A stretch of DNA of 64,000 nucleotides from Thermoplasmata archaeon UBA61. Its GTDB lineage: Archaea; Thermoplasmatota; Thermoplasmata; Lutacidiplasmatales; UBA184. The notes under the pieces are model-generated. The model made no database searches, was not told the DNA's origin, and saw only the letters and a program-made list of their open reading frames with translations. Positions 1 through 8,976 of the stretch are shown here, piece by piece. The stretch covers positions 1 through 64,000 of the forward strand of contig DASW01000009.1 in NCBI GenBank assembly GCA_002503985.1, read 5' to 3'. Position 1 is the stretch's first letter, and every line of letters starts with the position of its first letter. The translations under genes and the position numbers were made by a program.

Positions 1-1181
1 CGGCACGGACGGCGGGCGAACCCCAGGTCGCCGCCGACCACCTGGAACGCGTCCTCCTCGACCTGGCCTCTCTCCCCGGGGACCGACGGAACGAGCAGGC
101 CGAGGTCGCGGAGGCTCTGGGGGACCTCTACTATTCCCTCAACAACTTCCACAGCGCGGACCAGCGGTTCACGGAGGCCCTGGAACGGCTCGGGACCGGG
201 TCCCCTCGGGTCCATGCCCGGCTGGTGCTGTCCCGCGCCGAGGTCGCTCGGGAGAACGTCGACTTCGACACCGCCATCGCACTCGGTACGGAAGCGCTCC
301 GATTGCTCGAGGAAGTGGACGACCGGCTCGGAGAGGGGCAGGCGCACCGCCTTCTCGGCCGTGTCGCGTTCCAGCGGGGAGCGTACTGGGACTCTCTCGA
401 AGAATGCATGCGGGCACTCTACCTCATCGGGGACCGGGAGGACTTCCGTCTCCTCGGCGGCCTCGCCATCGAACTCGGGAACGCGTTCTATCACCTCGGC
501 GCCGAGGTCCAGGACGTCGCGATCGCATGGTACGAACGCGCCGGCGAGCGCCTGCTCCGCGCGGGCGACTGGGTCGAGCTGTCTCGGGCGTACCACAATC
601 TCGGTGTGCTCGTGGGCGAAACCCGTCCCCAGGACGGCCTCGAGTACCTGGAGAAGGCGCGGCAAATGGCCGAGCGGGCGCGCGACAGCCGGACGATCGG
701 GCGCGCGCTTCTGTCGGGTGTGCAAATGCACCTCGACCTGGGCGAGCTCGAGGATGCCGAACGGGACAACGAGGAGGCGGGTCACCTGCTCGAACACCTC
801 TCGGACGTGCTCGGGCGAGAACAGGTGGAGCTGAACCGCGGTCTGATCGCCGAGCGCCGGGCACAGTGGGAGGATGCGGAGCGAGCGTTCAAGACGGCCA
901 TCGAGACGTGCCAACGCTTTGACCTTCCCGCCGACGAAGCCGAAGCGACGTTCTACCTCGCGCGTCTCCGGTACAAAACTCGGGAGTTGGAGGGGGCCCG
1001 GCGGGCCTATACGGACGCCCTGAACCTCGGCCTTCCGGAGTTCCGGCCTCATCTCGCGACCTCGTTCGCGGACCTGGCCCAGCAACTGGGCCTCTCGCCT
1101 GCGACCTCCCCGCGGCCAACGGGTCCGGCCCGACTCGACTCGGCCACCGCCGCTCTGCGCCGCCGACCTGGAGAGCGTTAG
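1..1181 (+). CDS. TPR-repeat protein, 5' end outside the window
   Basis: An open frame enters at base 3 and runs without a stop to 1181. A start inside it would discard clear homology to the next gene, so this is a partial gene. The protein is a chain of helical TPR-type repeats ending in a Pro/Arg-rich tail. It matches the following gene (1262-2872) almost collinearly, including a 63-nt identical stretch at exactly 1700 bp offset, so the two are recent tandem paralogs. TPR proteins are protein-interaction scaffolds. Whether the missing N-terminus carries an ATPase, as in the third paralog, cannot be seen. Confidence 0.85.
   Translation, partial: ARTAGEPQVAADHLERVLLDLASLPGDRRNEQAEVAEALGDLYYSLNNFHSADQRFTEALERLGTGSPRVHARLVLSRAEVARENVDFDTAIALGTEALRLLEEVDDRLGEGQAHRLLGRVAFQRGAYWDSLEECMRALYLIGDREDFRLLGGLAIELGNAFYHLGAEVQDVAIAWYERAGERLLRAGDWVELSRAYHNLGVLVGETRPQDGLEYLEKARQMAERARDSRTIGRALLSGVQMHLDLGELEDAERDNEEAGHLLEHLSDVLGREQVELNRGLIAERRAQWEDAERAFKTAIETCQRFDLPADEAEATFYLARLRYKTRELEGARRAYTDALNLGLPEFRPHLATSFADLAQQLGLSPATSPRPTGPARLDSATAALRRRPGER
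143..205 (+). repeat. Identical 63-nt block shared with 1843-1905 (copy 1)
   Basis: Bases 143-205 are identical to 1843-1905, inside homologous positions of two tandem TPR genes. Flanking sequence back to base 1 also aligns with bases 1701 onward without gaps and with few differences. This indicates recent duplication or gene conversion. Confidence 0.9.
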
Positions 1182-1261
1182 GTAGCTCCTCGGGACCGGC
1201 GACGGTCCGGAGGGGTTCCCAGGCAGGTGTTTAACTCCGTCCGACGGTTGTCACGGAGACG

Positions 1262-2872
1262 ATGGCGGACCGAGCGACAGGAGAGCGTCCTCCGGCCGGC
1301 GGCTCGAATCCGCCGCTCGAGTCGCTCTCCCCCGAACAGCACCGCATCCTCGCCTACGCGAGCGCCATCGGCTCGGAGTTCGACTTCCCCCTCCTTCTCG
1401 GGGCCATGGGGATCGACGAGGAAGGGCTCGCGGAGGAGGTCGAGCGGCTCGTCCATCGAGGGGTCCTCACGGAGCGGGCGGGCGGAGAACGGTTCGCGTT
1501 CACGGAGGAGGAGTTCCGGGCGCGCATCTATCGGTCGCTCACCGAGAGCCGCCTTCGGGTCCTCCACCGAAAGATCGCCGAGGTGCTCGAACGGACGCAC
1601 CCCGAACCGACCCTATCGGTGCTCGCCGAGCTCGGACGGCACTACTTCCTAGGGAAGGTCCCGGCGAAGTCCTACGAATACAACCGACGCGCTGCCGAGG
1701 CGGCACGGACGGCGGGCGAACCCGAGGTCGCGGCCCACCACCTGGAACGCGTCCTCCTCGACCTGGCCTCGCTCCCCGGAGACCGACGGAGCGAGCGAGT
1801 GGAGGTCGCCGAAACCTTGGGGAACCTCTACTACTCGCTCGGCAACTTCCACAGCGCGGACCAGCGGTTCACGGAGGCCCTGGAACGGCTCGGGACCGGG
1901 TCCCCCCGGATTCGGGCTCGACTCTTGCTCTCCCGCGGCGATGTCGCTCGGGAGAGCCTCGACCTGGACATGGCCGTCACTCGCGGCACGGAGGCGCTGC
2001 ACTTGTTCGGGGAGGCCGACGACCGGCTCGGGAGTGCGCTCGCCCACCGACTCCTGGCACGGGTCGCGTTCCGACGGGGAGCATACCGGGACTCGCTCGA
2101 AGGGTGCATGCGAGCGCTCGACTCGTTAGAGCCGTCCGACGACGCCCGCAGCCTGGGCAGCCTCGCCATCGACATCGGCAACGCGTTTGCCTCTCTCGGC
2201 CCCGAAGTGAAGGACATCGCGTTGGCGTGGTACGACCGCGCGGTGATGCAGCTCCTTCGTACGGATGACTGGTCCGAGCTCTCGCGGGCGTACCTCAACT
2301 GGGGCGTAACGCTCGGCGAAACTCGCCCCCAGGACGGTCTCGAGTACCTAGAAAAGGCCCAGGAAGCGGCCGAGCGCGTGCATGACAGCCGAGAGGCCGG
2401 TCGGGCGCTCGCGGCGGGGGCCGAGATGCGGCTCGCCCTGGGCCAGATCGAGGACGCCGAGAGAGACAACGAGCAGGTCGGTCGGGCGCTCGAACACAAT
2501 CCGGACGAGCTCGGGCTGGGGTGGGTAGAGCTCAATCGGGGCCTGATCGCCGAACGGCGGGGCTTGTGGGACGAAGCGGAACGGGCCTACGAACAGGCCG
2601 TCGACATGTACCGCCGGTTCCAGCTCCCAGCCGATGAAGCGGAGACCGCCTTCTACCTCGCTCGCCTTCGCTACAAGACCCGGGACCTGGTGGGGGCCCG
2701 ACGCGCCTACGCGGCGGCCGTGGACCTAGGCCTCGTGCAGCTCCGACCTCACCTCGAGACCCAATTCCTCGAGCTAGGCCAGCAACTGGGACTTGTGTCG
2801 TCGGCCCCTTCCCGAGAGAACGACCTGCCTGGCGCGGACCCGGGCAAGCCGCGCGACGAACGAGCATTATAA
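1262..2872 (+). CDS. TPR-repeat protein, ATPase-less paralog
   Basis: A 536-residue protein. Residues ~20-110 resemble the winged-helix-like segment that follows the ATPase domain in the third paralog (2896-5295), beginning near the LSPEQHRILAYAS motif. Residues ~130-520 are TPR-type helical repeats. No Walker A or B motif is present, so it looks like a version of the downstream STAND-like protein without the nucleotide-binding module. A TATA-like gtttaact lies about 30 nt before the ATG, supporting this start and a leaderless transcript. It probably acts as a scaffold or sensor; the ligand is unknown. Confidence 0.85.
   Translation: MADRATGERPPAGGSNPPLESLSPEQHRILAYASAIGSEFDFPLLLGAMGIDEEGLAEEVERLVHRGVLTERAGGERFAFTEEEFRARIYRSLTESRLRVLHRKIAEVLERTHPEPTLSVLAELGRHYFLGKVPAKSYEYNRRAAEAARTAGEPEVAAHHLERVLLDLASLPGDRRSERVEVAETLGNLYYSLGNFHSADQRFTEALERLGTGSPRIRARLLLSRGDVARESLDLDMAVTRGTEALHLFGEADDRLGSALAHRLLARVAFRRGAYRDSLEGCMRALDSLEPSDDARSLGSLAIDIGNAFASLGPEVKDIALAWYDRAVMQLLRTDDWSELSRAYLNWGVTLGETRPQDGLEYLEKAQEAAERVHDSREAGRALAAGAEMRLALGQIEDAERDNEQVGRALEHNPDELGLGWVELNRGLIAERRGLWDEAERAYEQAVDMYRRFQLPADEAETAFYLARLRYKTRDLVGARRAYAAAVDLGLVQLRPHLETQFLELGQQLGLVSSAPSRENDLPGADPGKPRDERAL
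1843..1905 (+). repeat. Identical 63-nt block shared with 143-205 (copy 2)
   Basis: Second copy of the identical block, in the matching TPR region of the 1262-2872 gene. Confidence 0.9.
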
Positions 2873-2873
2873 G
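2866..2873 (+). promoter_or_regulatory. TATA box (attataag)
   Basis: An AT-rich octamer 30 nt upstream of the ATG at 2896, in a GC-rich surround. Spacing fits an archaeal promoter for a leaderless mRNA. Confidence 0.65.
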
Positions 2874-2895
2874 TCCGGACGGGCTGATTTCATCC

Positions 2896-5295
2896 ATGAT
2901 GGCGACCCGAGGCTCCCGATTCACATCCCGGCCTCCGATCTTCGGACGAGAGGAGATCCGCGAGGAAGCGGAGCGCCTTCTCACCCGAACGCTCGGCGGA
3001 GCGGGCGGAGGCCTCCTGCTGACCGGACCCGGGGGCGTCGGCAAGACCCAAATCTTGAACGGGCTCATCGAACTCGCCACGAAGAAGGGATGCACGGTCC
3101 TCTCGGGCCGGGCGCTCCCGGAGGAGCTCCCGCCCGCGTTCTCGTTGCTTCGGGCACTCCTTGCTTCCGAGAGGATGCCCGGGGCTCCGACCTCGCCACC
3201 GGCGTGGGCGCTGGCCCGGGCCGCCCTCAGTTTTGCACCCGCGGTTAGCCCGCCGGAGGTACCCGAGACGGTCCGTTTGTCCGACGACCTCGAAGAGACG
3301 CTGGCCCCCACCGGTGTCACCCAGCCCGAAGGGCTCGGTACGAGCCGCGAAGAGCTGTTCGCGCGCCTGGAACGACATCTCCTCGAACGGGCGCAGAAGT
3401 GCCCGCTCCTGATCGCGATCGACGACCTTCACTTCGCGGACAGCTCGACCCTCGAGTTCCTCAGCCAGTTCGTGAGCCAGCTTTCGACGACGCGTATCGC
3501 GTTCGCTGCCACACACGCCGAGTCCACCGAGATTCCGGAGCGGACCCGGGAGGCGATCGAAACGCTCTCGGGGGTCCCCGGCATCCTCACGATTCCCGTT
3601 CGAGGGTTGAACATCGCCGAAATGGAGGAGTTCGTTCGATGGATCCACGGGGGGCGTGCCCCGAACCAGGATGACGTTCGTCGGTGGCTCGCCCAGACCG
3701 ACGGGAACCCGCTCTTTGTCGAACAGCTGGTGCGGGTGGCCACAGGGTACTTCACGCCCACGAACGACCGCGACTGCGCGGTCCACGGGGTTACCGAGAT
3801 GCTCCTCGACCGGGTCAAGACGCTCGGGGACCGCGAGCGTCGGGTGCTCACCTATGCCGTGGTGCTCGGCAAGGAGTTCCAATTCACCAACCTCTCGGCG
3901 GTCGCGGGCAGCGGAGAGGAAGGGGTCACCGAGAGCCTCGACCACCTCGTCCATGACGGTCTCGTCCGCGAGAAGGGCGGGGAGGTCTACGAGTTCGTGA
4001 GCGAGGCGGTCCGTCGGGACATGTACGCCAGCCTCACGGAGACGCGAAGGCGCATCCTCCACGCACGCGTGGGCCGCGCCCTAGAAGGGAAGGCGGGCAC
4101 CAGCGATTCCGAGCTCGCCCGTCACTTCTACCTGGGCCGTGAGGACGCGAAAGCGGTCGAGTACAACATGAAGGCGGCCCGCGCGGAGGCTCGCGATTTC
4201 GCATTCCAGACGGCGGTACAACACGTTGCCCGCGCCCTCGAGGCCGAACGGCGTCGACCCGACCGCGACCCACGGGTGGAGGTCCGCCTGCTGACCGAGA
4301 TTGGCCGGCTCTTGGAGGAGATCGGAGTGCTTCCTCGCTCCGAGCAGTTCCTCACGGAAGCGGTCACCCTGGCCCGGAGCGTGGGCGGCGCCGACCTCGA
4401 GCTCGGGCGGGCGCTTCTCGGCCTCGCGCAGACCCGGGCGACCCGGAACGAATTCGAGTCGGCCGAGGCCCTCGCGACCGAAGCGCTCGAGCGGCTCGAG
4501 AAGGTCGGCACTCCACGCGACCTCCTGGCCGGCCATCGGGTCCTCGGGATCGTGGGCTGGCGACGGGGAGAGTTCGACCGGGCGGTATTCCACCAGCGTG
4601 CAGCCGTCGAGATCGCCGAGCGCGAGGGAACTCCCCTTGAGCTGGGCCACTCGCTCGTGGACCTCGCGAATACCCTCTATCCGGTCGGCACCACCCAGAT
4701 CGACCCGGCGCTCGAGCTCTACGGCCGCGCCGCCGCGCTGTTCGAGACGGCCGGAGAGTTCGGCGCCCGCGCGCGGGTGCTGATGAACCAGGCCGTCATG
4801 GAGTATCACACCGGGCGTCCCGAGGACGCGATCCGAGACCTAACGAAGGCGATTGAGGCGGCCGACCGTTCCCGCTCGCCGATTTGGATCGGGTACTGCA
4901 ACCTGAACCTCTCCCAGTGGCAAGCGGAGCGCCACCACCCCGAACTTGCGCGGGCGCCCCTCGCCCGGGCCCATCAGGTGCTAGGACCGATTGGGGACCT
5001 GCTCGGCGACCAGCAGCTCGTGATGTCCGAAGGGATGATCGCCGAGGCCGAGCGGGACTACCCCACGGCCGAGGGCCACTACCAGGTCGCGCTCGCGAAG
5101 GCCCGGGAGCTCCAGATGCCGGCCGAGGTCGCGGAGATGCTGTTCCGACTGGCCCACCTCGCCGCCGAGAAGGGCGAGCGGGCCGAGGCGCGACGGTGGC
5201 TGACCGAGGCCCGCGCGAGCGGAGTGGCGAACTTCCGGCCGGATTTCGCCGAGCGGTTGGAGCAGCTCGAGAAGTCCATCGGGACCGACGGCTGA
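2896..5295 (+). CDS. STAND-like AAA ATPase with C-terminal TPR repeats
   Basis: A 799-residue protein. Walker A is GPGGVGKT at residues 44-51 and Walker B is LLIAIDDLHF near 171-180, in an AAA_16/MalT-like predicted ATPase domain (~15-290). A winged-helix-like segment follows (~300-390), then TPR repeats to the end. Such proteins usually work as ATP-gated signalling switches whose repeats sense a ligand or partner. The winged-helix plus TPR part is paralogous to the two upstream genes. A methyltransferase gene starts 11 nt after the stop. No transmembrane segment or effector domain is visible, so the output of the switch is unknown. Confidence 0.88.
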   Translation: MMATRGSRFTSRPPIFGREEIREEAERLLTRTLGGAGGGLLLTGPGGVGKTQILNGLIELATKKGCTVLSGRALPEELPPAFSLLRALLASERMPGAPTSPPAWALARAALSFAPAVSPPEVPETVRLSDDLEETLAPTGVTQPEGLGTSREELFARLERHLLERAQKCPLLIAIDDLHFADSSTLEFLSQFVSQLSTTRIAFAATHAESTEIPERTREAIETLSGVPGILTIPVRGLNIAEMEEFVRWIHGGRAPNQDDVRRWLAQTDGNPLFVEQLVRVATGYFTPTNDRDCAVHGVTEMLLDRVKTLGDRERRVLTYAVVLGKEFQFTNLSAVAGSGEEGVTESLDHLVHDGLVREKGGEVYEFVSEAVRRDMYASLTETRRRILHARVGRALEGKAGTSDSELARHFYLGREDAKAVEYNMKAARAEARDFAFQTAVQHVARALEAERRRPDRDPRVEVRLLTEIGRLLEEIGVLPRSEQFLTEAVTLARSVGGADLELGRALLGLAQTRATRNEFESAEALATEALERLEKVGTPRDLLAGHRVLGIVGWRRGEFDRAVFHQRAAVEIAEREGTPLELGHSLVDLANTLYPVGTTQIDPALELYGRAAALFETAGEFGARARVLMNQAVMEYHTGRPEDAIRDLTKAIEAADRSRSPIWIGYCNLNLSQWQAERHHPELARAPLARAHQVLGPIGDLLGDQQLVMSEGMIAEAERDYPTAEGHYQVALAKARELQMPAEVAEMLFRLAHLAAEKGERAEARRWLTEARASGVANFRPDFAERLEQLEKSIGTDG

Positions 5296-5306
5296 CCCCC
5301 AGGGTT

Positions 5307-6137
5307 ATGGCGGCCGCCCGGGTGGCCGACCCGATGGTGTCCGCAGAGACTGGGGGCCCGAGTGCGCCGGATGGCTCGCCGCTCCCCGACCGTTCGCTCC
5401 CTAGCTTCGAGCGGGACGTGCGTCGGATGTTCACGCATATCGCGAGGGGCTACGAATGGTTCGACCACGTCGCGTCGCTCGGCAACGACCTCCTGTGGCG
5501 GCCGCGCGCCCTGTGGGACCTCGACCGGTTCCGCCGACCGGGTCCGCTTCACCGGGTCTTGGACCTCGGATGCGGGACCGGGGAGCTGGCCCGCCTCCTG
5601 GCGCGTCACTACAAGGCGACCGGGGTGGTCGGCGCCGATTTCACGCGCGCGATGCTCGACAACGCCACACGCGTTTCCGCGGGCCGGCCCGAGCGGGCTC
5701 GTCTCGACTTTGCCCGGGCGACGGCGCTCCAGCTCCCGTTCGCGGACGGGGCCTTCGACGTCGTGACGAACGCCTTTCTGGCCCGCAACCTCTCCGACCT
5801 CTCCGTCGCCTTCCGGGAAGTGCGGCGGGTCCTCCGACCGGGAGGGGTCTTTCTGACCCTCGAGATCACCGAGCCGGTCTCACCGATGGTCGGCCGCCTC
5901 TTCCACGCGTACTTCGACCGTGTGGTCCCCTGGCTCGGCGGCGCAGTGGGCAGCGCGGGGCCGTACCGGTACCTGCCCCAGTCGCTGCGTTCGCTCCCGG
6001 ACCGAGCCGCGTTCCTGACGCTCCTCGCTCAGAACGGATTCCCCCGCATGACGGCCCGCCTCCAATCGGCCGGCATCGTCACGACGTTCCTCGCCGAGGC
6101 CGGCGGGCCGTCGAACCCGTCAAACGAAAGCCGTTAA
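5307..6137 (+). CDS. UbiE/COQ5-type SAM-dependent methyltransferase
   Basis: A 276-residue class I methyltransferase. The N-terminal WFDHVASLGND region matches the UbiE family signature. The SAM-binding motif VLDLGCGTGE sits near residue 84, followed by the ARATALQLPFADGAFDVVTNAF and LRPGGVFLTLEI strands. UbiE (MenG) enzymes C-methylate the ring of demethylmenaquinone or related quinones. A quinone role fits the UbiD-UbiA pair at 25592-27960, but generic small-molecule methylation cannot be excluded. ATG 5307 was chosen because it directly follows the stop at 5295; an in-frame ATG at 5334 is possible. Confidence 0.82.
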   Translation: MAAARVADPMVSAETGGPSAPDGSPLPDRSLPSFERDVRRMFTHIARGYEWFDHVASLGNDLLWRPRALWDLDRFRRPGPLHRVLDLGCGTGELARLLARHYKATGVVGADFTRAMLDNATRVSAGRPERARLDFARATALQLPFADGAFDVVTNAFLARNLSDLSVAFREVRRVLRPGGVFLTLEITEPVSPMVGRLFHAYFDRVVPWLGGAVGSAGPYRYLPQSLRSLPDRAAFLTLLAQNGFPRMTARLQSAGIVTTFLAEAGGPSNPSNESR

Positions 6138-6138
6138 G
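6133..6138 (+). promoter_or_regulatory. TATA-like gttaag
   Basis: Lies 29 nt before the GTG at 6162 and supports that start. Confidence 0.5.
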
Positions 6139-6161
6139 CTCGGGGCCCCCGTCTTTCCATC

Positions 6162-7289
6162 GTGTCGACCCCCGCTTCCGACGCGTTCCGATACGCGCAT
6201 GCGCACCATCACGAGATTGCCTGGATGAGCCAGAACACGAACCACCTCGTCCCCAACGAGATCATCCGCACCGCCCTCGAAGCTGCGGTCCGTGACCGTC
6301 GGTACGAAGGCTACCCGCTCGCGACGGGGGACCCCGAGCTCCTGGACGTAATCGCGAAGGACTTCGGCATGCCCGGGCTCAACCCGTTCCTCACGGGCGG
6401 CGGCACGGAGGCGCTGTACATGACCACCCGCGCCCTGCTCTCCTCCGGGGACGAGGTCATCGCCTCGGACCCGAGCTACCTCATCATCCACCGGTTCGTC
6501 GAGCTCAGCGGGGCCGTCCCGAAGAACCTCGACATCTACGCTCCCCCCTACCGGCTCACCGCGGACCGGGTCCAGGAGGCGGTCGGTCCCCGGACGCGCA
6601 TGATCCTGCTCATCGACCCGCTGAACCCGCTCGGTTCGGGATACCCGCGCGACGAGGTCCGAGCGATCGCCGAGATCGCCCACGACCGCCACCTCCTCCT
6701 GCTCAACGACGTGACGTACCGGGACTTCTCGGACGGACACGCGCTCGCCGCCGAGTTCGCCCCAGAGGAGACCGTGACCGTTTGGTCGGTATCGAAGAAC
6801 TGCGGGCTCGCCGGCCTTCGGCTCGGAGGCCTCCTCGCGCGTCCCGAGCTTCTCAAGACGATCACGCGGTTCAACACGAACGACCTCGGGGTCAACGTCC
6901 TCTCCCAGGCCGCGGCGCTTGCCGCGCTCCGCACGAAACCCCAATGGATCGGCGCCGTCGTCCGCCAAACGCGCGCGAACGGGGCCCGTATCCGCGAGGT
7001 CGTCGCGGGGGTCTCGGGGGCCACCCTTCCCGTCTACCCCTCCCGGGCGAACATGATGGTCATCGACATCGCTCCGACCGGGGTCAGCCCGGACTCAGTG
7101 CAGGACGAGATGCTCCGACGCCACGGCGTCTTCGTGCGGGCCGGCAACTACCTTTCGCCCAAGAGCGGAGGGCGGTTCGTCCGCGTCTCGTTCTCGAACC
7201 CCCCCGGGGACATCGAACGGTTCGCGACGGCGTTCCCGGCCACGATCAAGACCCTCGGGGCGCGTGCGCCAGCCCCGCGGACCGCCTAA
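6162..7289 (+). CDS. Class I/II PLP-dependent aminotransferase
   Basis: A 375-residue fold-type I aminotransferase with a GTG start supported by an upstream TATA-like element. The Schiff-base lysine is K212 in SVSKNCGLAGLRLGG. Other family marks are GYPLATGDPELLD, the LTGGGTEALY cofactor loop and the DPLNPLG strand in place of the usual NPxNPTG. It transfers an amino group between an amino acid and a 2-oxo acid. Substrate cannot be read from sequence; aspartate- or histidinol-phosphate-type enzymes are the nearest known shapes. Its last 4 bases overlap the convergent Taw2-like gene. Confidence 0.85.
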   Translation: MSTPASDAFRYAHAHHHEIAWMSQNTNHLVPNEIIRTALEAAVRDRRYEGYPLATGDPELLDVIAKDFGMPGLNPFLTGGGTEALYMTTRALLSSGDEVIASDPSYLIIHRFVELSGAVPKNLDIYAPPYRLTADRVQEAVGPRTRMILLIDPLNPLGSGYPRDEVRAIAEIAHDRHLLLLNDVTYRDFSDGHALAAEFAPEETVTVWSVSKNCGLAGLRLGGLLARPELLKTITRFNTNDLGVNVLSQAAALAALRTKPQWIGAVVRQTRANGARIREVVAGVSGATLPVYPSRANMMVIDIAPTGVSPDSVQDEMLRRHGVFVRAGNYLSPKSGGRFVRVSFSNPPGDIERFATAFPATIKTLGARAPAPRTA

Positions 7290-8167
7290 CGTTGGACGAG
7301 TCGGGCATCCACTACGACGTGGTTACGACCCGGGCTGTACGGCTTCACGACCCGCACCCGGCTGGGCTCGAGGGGACGGGCCCCAGCCGCCTCGGCCGAG
7401 CGTTCCACGGCCGCCGCGGCTTCGGAGAGCGGGGCTCGGACTTCCGCCACCGTGTGGACGTGTAACCAGCCGCCGGTCGGTCGGAGGAGCGCGACCGCGC
7501 GAGGCACCCACGGCACCGCGCTCGGTAGGTAGCCGAGGAACGCGCGGTCGAATGCTCCTTCGGGAAGGGAGACCGTTCGGTTGTCCCCGGGAACGACGCG
7601 GACCCGCTCCTCGACTCCGTTCAGGACCGCGTTCTCCCGGAGGTAGCGCACCGAGAGCGGGTTCTTCTCCACGGCCCAGACGGACCCGGCCCGGCCGCGG
7701 AGCGCGGCGGGGATCGCAAAGTACCCGATCCCCGCGAAGAGATCGACGACTGCCTCCCCCGGGCGGACCAGCCGACCGGCTCGGATCCGTTCGGTCCGGT
7801 TCCCGGCGGCGAACATGATCCGGGCCGCGTCGAACCGCCAACGCACCCCGTGCTCGACGACCTCGGTCTCGGTCCGCCCCCCGGCCACGCATCGGACCCG
7901 GGGGATCCGGAGCTCCCCTTCGATCGGGCCGAACTTGACCAGGACCGTCTCGACACCCAGCTCCTCCTGCCAGGCGGTGCCGAGGAGGGAGTCGTACGGG
8001 GCGAGCGCCTCGGGTCGTTGGATGACGAGGACCCGGCCGAGCCGGTGGTAGCCGCTCGGCATCTCGCGAGCCACCCGGTCCCCCGCGACCGCCGCCAAGC
8101 GGCGGCGGACCCGCTCAGCCGGAGGAGGTCGTCGGACCCGGTGTTCGAGGCCCGAGGGTCTCGTCAC
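7286..8167 (-). CDS. taw2: Taw2-type tRNA(Phe) wyosine aminocarboxypropyltransferase
   Basis: A 293-residue Trm5/Tyw2-superfamily enzyme. The MFAAGNRTER stretch and LGYLPS in the active-site strand match Tyw2/Taw2 rather than Trm5, which carries a PP- or NLP-type motif there. The SAM-binding loop DLFAGIGYF is near residues 140-150. Taw2 transfers the 3-amino-3-carboxypropyl group of SAM to the tricyclic base at G37 of tRNA(Phe) in wyosine synthesis. The GTG start overlaps the stop of the upstream TrmB-type gene as GTGA, implying translational coupling. A Trm5-like m1G37 activity is the main alternative. Confidence 0.75.
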   Translation of the reverse strand: MTRPSGLEHRVRRPPPAERVRRRLAAVAGDRVAREMPSGYHRLGRVLVIQRPEALAPYDSLLGTAWQEELGVETVLVKFGPIEGELRIPRVRCVAGGRTETEVVEHGVRWRFDAARIMFAAGNRTERIRAGRLVRPGEAVVDLFAGIGYFAIPAALRGRAGSVWAVEKNPLSVRYLRENAVLNGVEERVRVVPGDNRTVSLPEGAFDRAFLGYLPSAVPWVPRAVALLRPTGGWLHVHTVAEVRAPLSEAAAAVERSAEAAGARPLEPSRVRVVKPYSPGRNHVVVDARLVQR

Positions 8168-8919
8168 GGAGTCGGTTCGTCGGGCCCCTTCTCGAGGACC
8201 ATCTCGAGGAACTGCTTCAGGTGCGCGATCAGGATCGGGTTGTCGGTGAAGCCGCACGCCTCCAGGCCGGGGGCCGCGAGCAGGGCGTGCGCCCCGTCCG
8301 AGAGGGCTTCCGTCGCGCGGAGGTTCTCCCGCGGGACGAACTCCACCCCCTCCGGGATGCGCTGGAGCGGGGTGGTGATGAACGTCACGCGGACCCCGCG
8401 CTTCACGGCGTGCTGGATCTTCTTCCCGAGCTCGTCCCTCAAGTCGGCGAGCTGGGGGGTCGTCAGGATGAACGCCCCGGTCGACTGGTCGAGAAGCTCC
8501 CCGATCTTCTGGAGGACCTTCTCCCGGCCCGAGAGCAGGTAGACGAGCTGCGGCTCTCCGTGCTCGGCCACGACGCGGTGGAGGGTCGCGAGCTTTTCGA
8601 AGACCTCCTGGATCGCGCCCTTCAGCGTCTCCGCGACGTCGAGCGGCGGGGTCGGACGGAACAGGATCGGCTTGCCGCCCGTCGGTTTGGCGTACCCCTT
8701 CTCGGCGAGCGACTCGAGGACCTTGTAGGCGCTCGTGCGCGGGATCCCGGCCGCCGTGGCGAGGGTGGCGGCGTCCCCGAGCCCCCGGGCGACGAGCGCG
8801 ATGTAGGCGCGGGCCTCGTACTGGGTCAGGCCGACCTTTCCGAGCACCTCCGCGGCCTTGCGGAACTCGTCCGAGGTCTGGTTGCCCAGGGCGACGGCCG
8901 TCTCCTCGATGGTCGCCAT
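8164..8919 (-). CDS. TrmB-family transcriptional regulator
   Basis: A 251-residue protein. Residues ~28-90 form a TrmB/MarR-like winged helix (GLTQYEARAYIALV ... GIPRTSAYKVLESL), then a helical linker, then a C-terminal PLD-like effector domain with VYLLSGREKVLQKIGELL. The full sugar-binding domain of TrmB/TrmBL proteins is not evident, so the ligand is unknown. The start ATG lies 57 nt upstream of the end of the aspartase/fumarase gene on the same strand. It is coupled by GTGA overlap to the tRNA-modification gene downstream, an unusual pairing. Confidence 0.85.
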   Translation of the reverse strand: MATIEETAVALGNQTSDEFRKAAEVLGKVGLTQYEARAYIALVARGLGDAATLATAAGIPRTSAYKVLESLAEKGYAKPTGGKPILFRPTPPLDVAETLKGAIQEVFEKLATLHRVVAEHGEPQLVYLLSGREKVLQKIGELLDQSTGAFILTTPQLADLRDELGKKIQHAVKRGVRVTFITTPLQRIPEGVEFVPRENLRATEALSDGAHALLAAPGLEACGFTDNPILIAHLKQFLEMVLEKGPDEPTP

Positions 8920-8976
8920 GGCGTGCGCTCGCGGACAGACCGAGGGGACTTAACCCGGTGGGTGGGCCGACTCTCC

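Noticed and set aside
2890..4062. A 390-codon minus-strand open frame opposite the ATPase gene
   Set aside because: Shadow of the Walker A/B-containing gene; no domain of its own.
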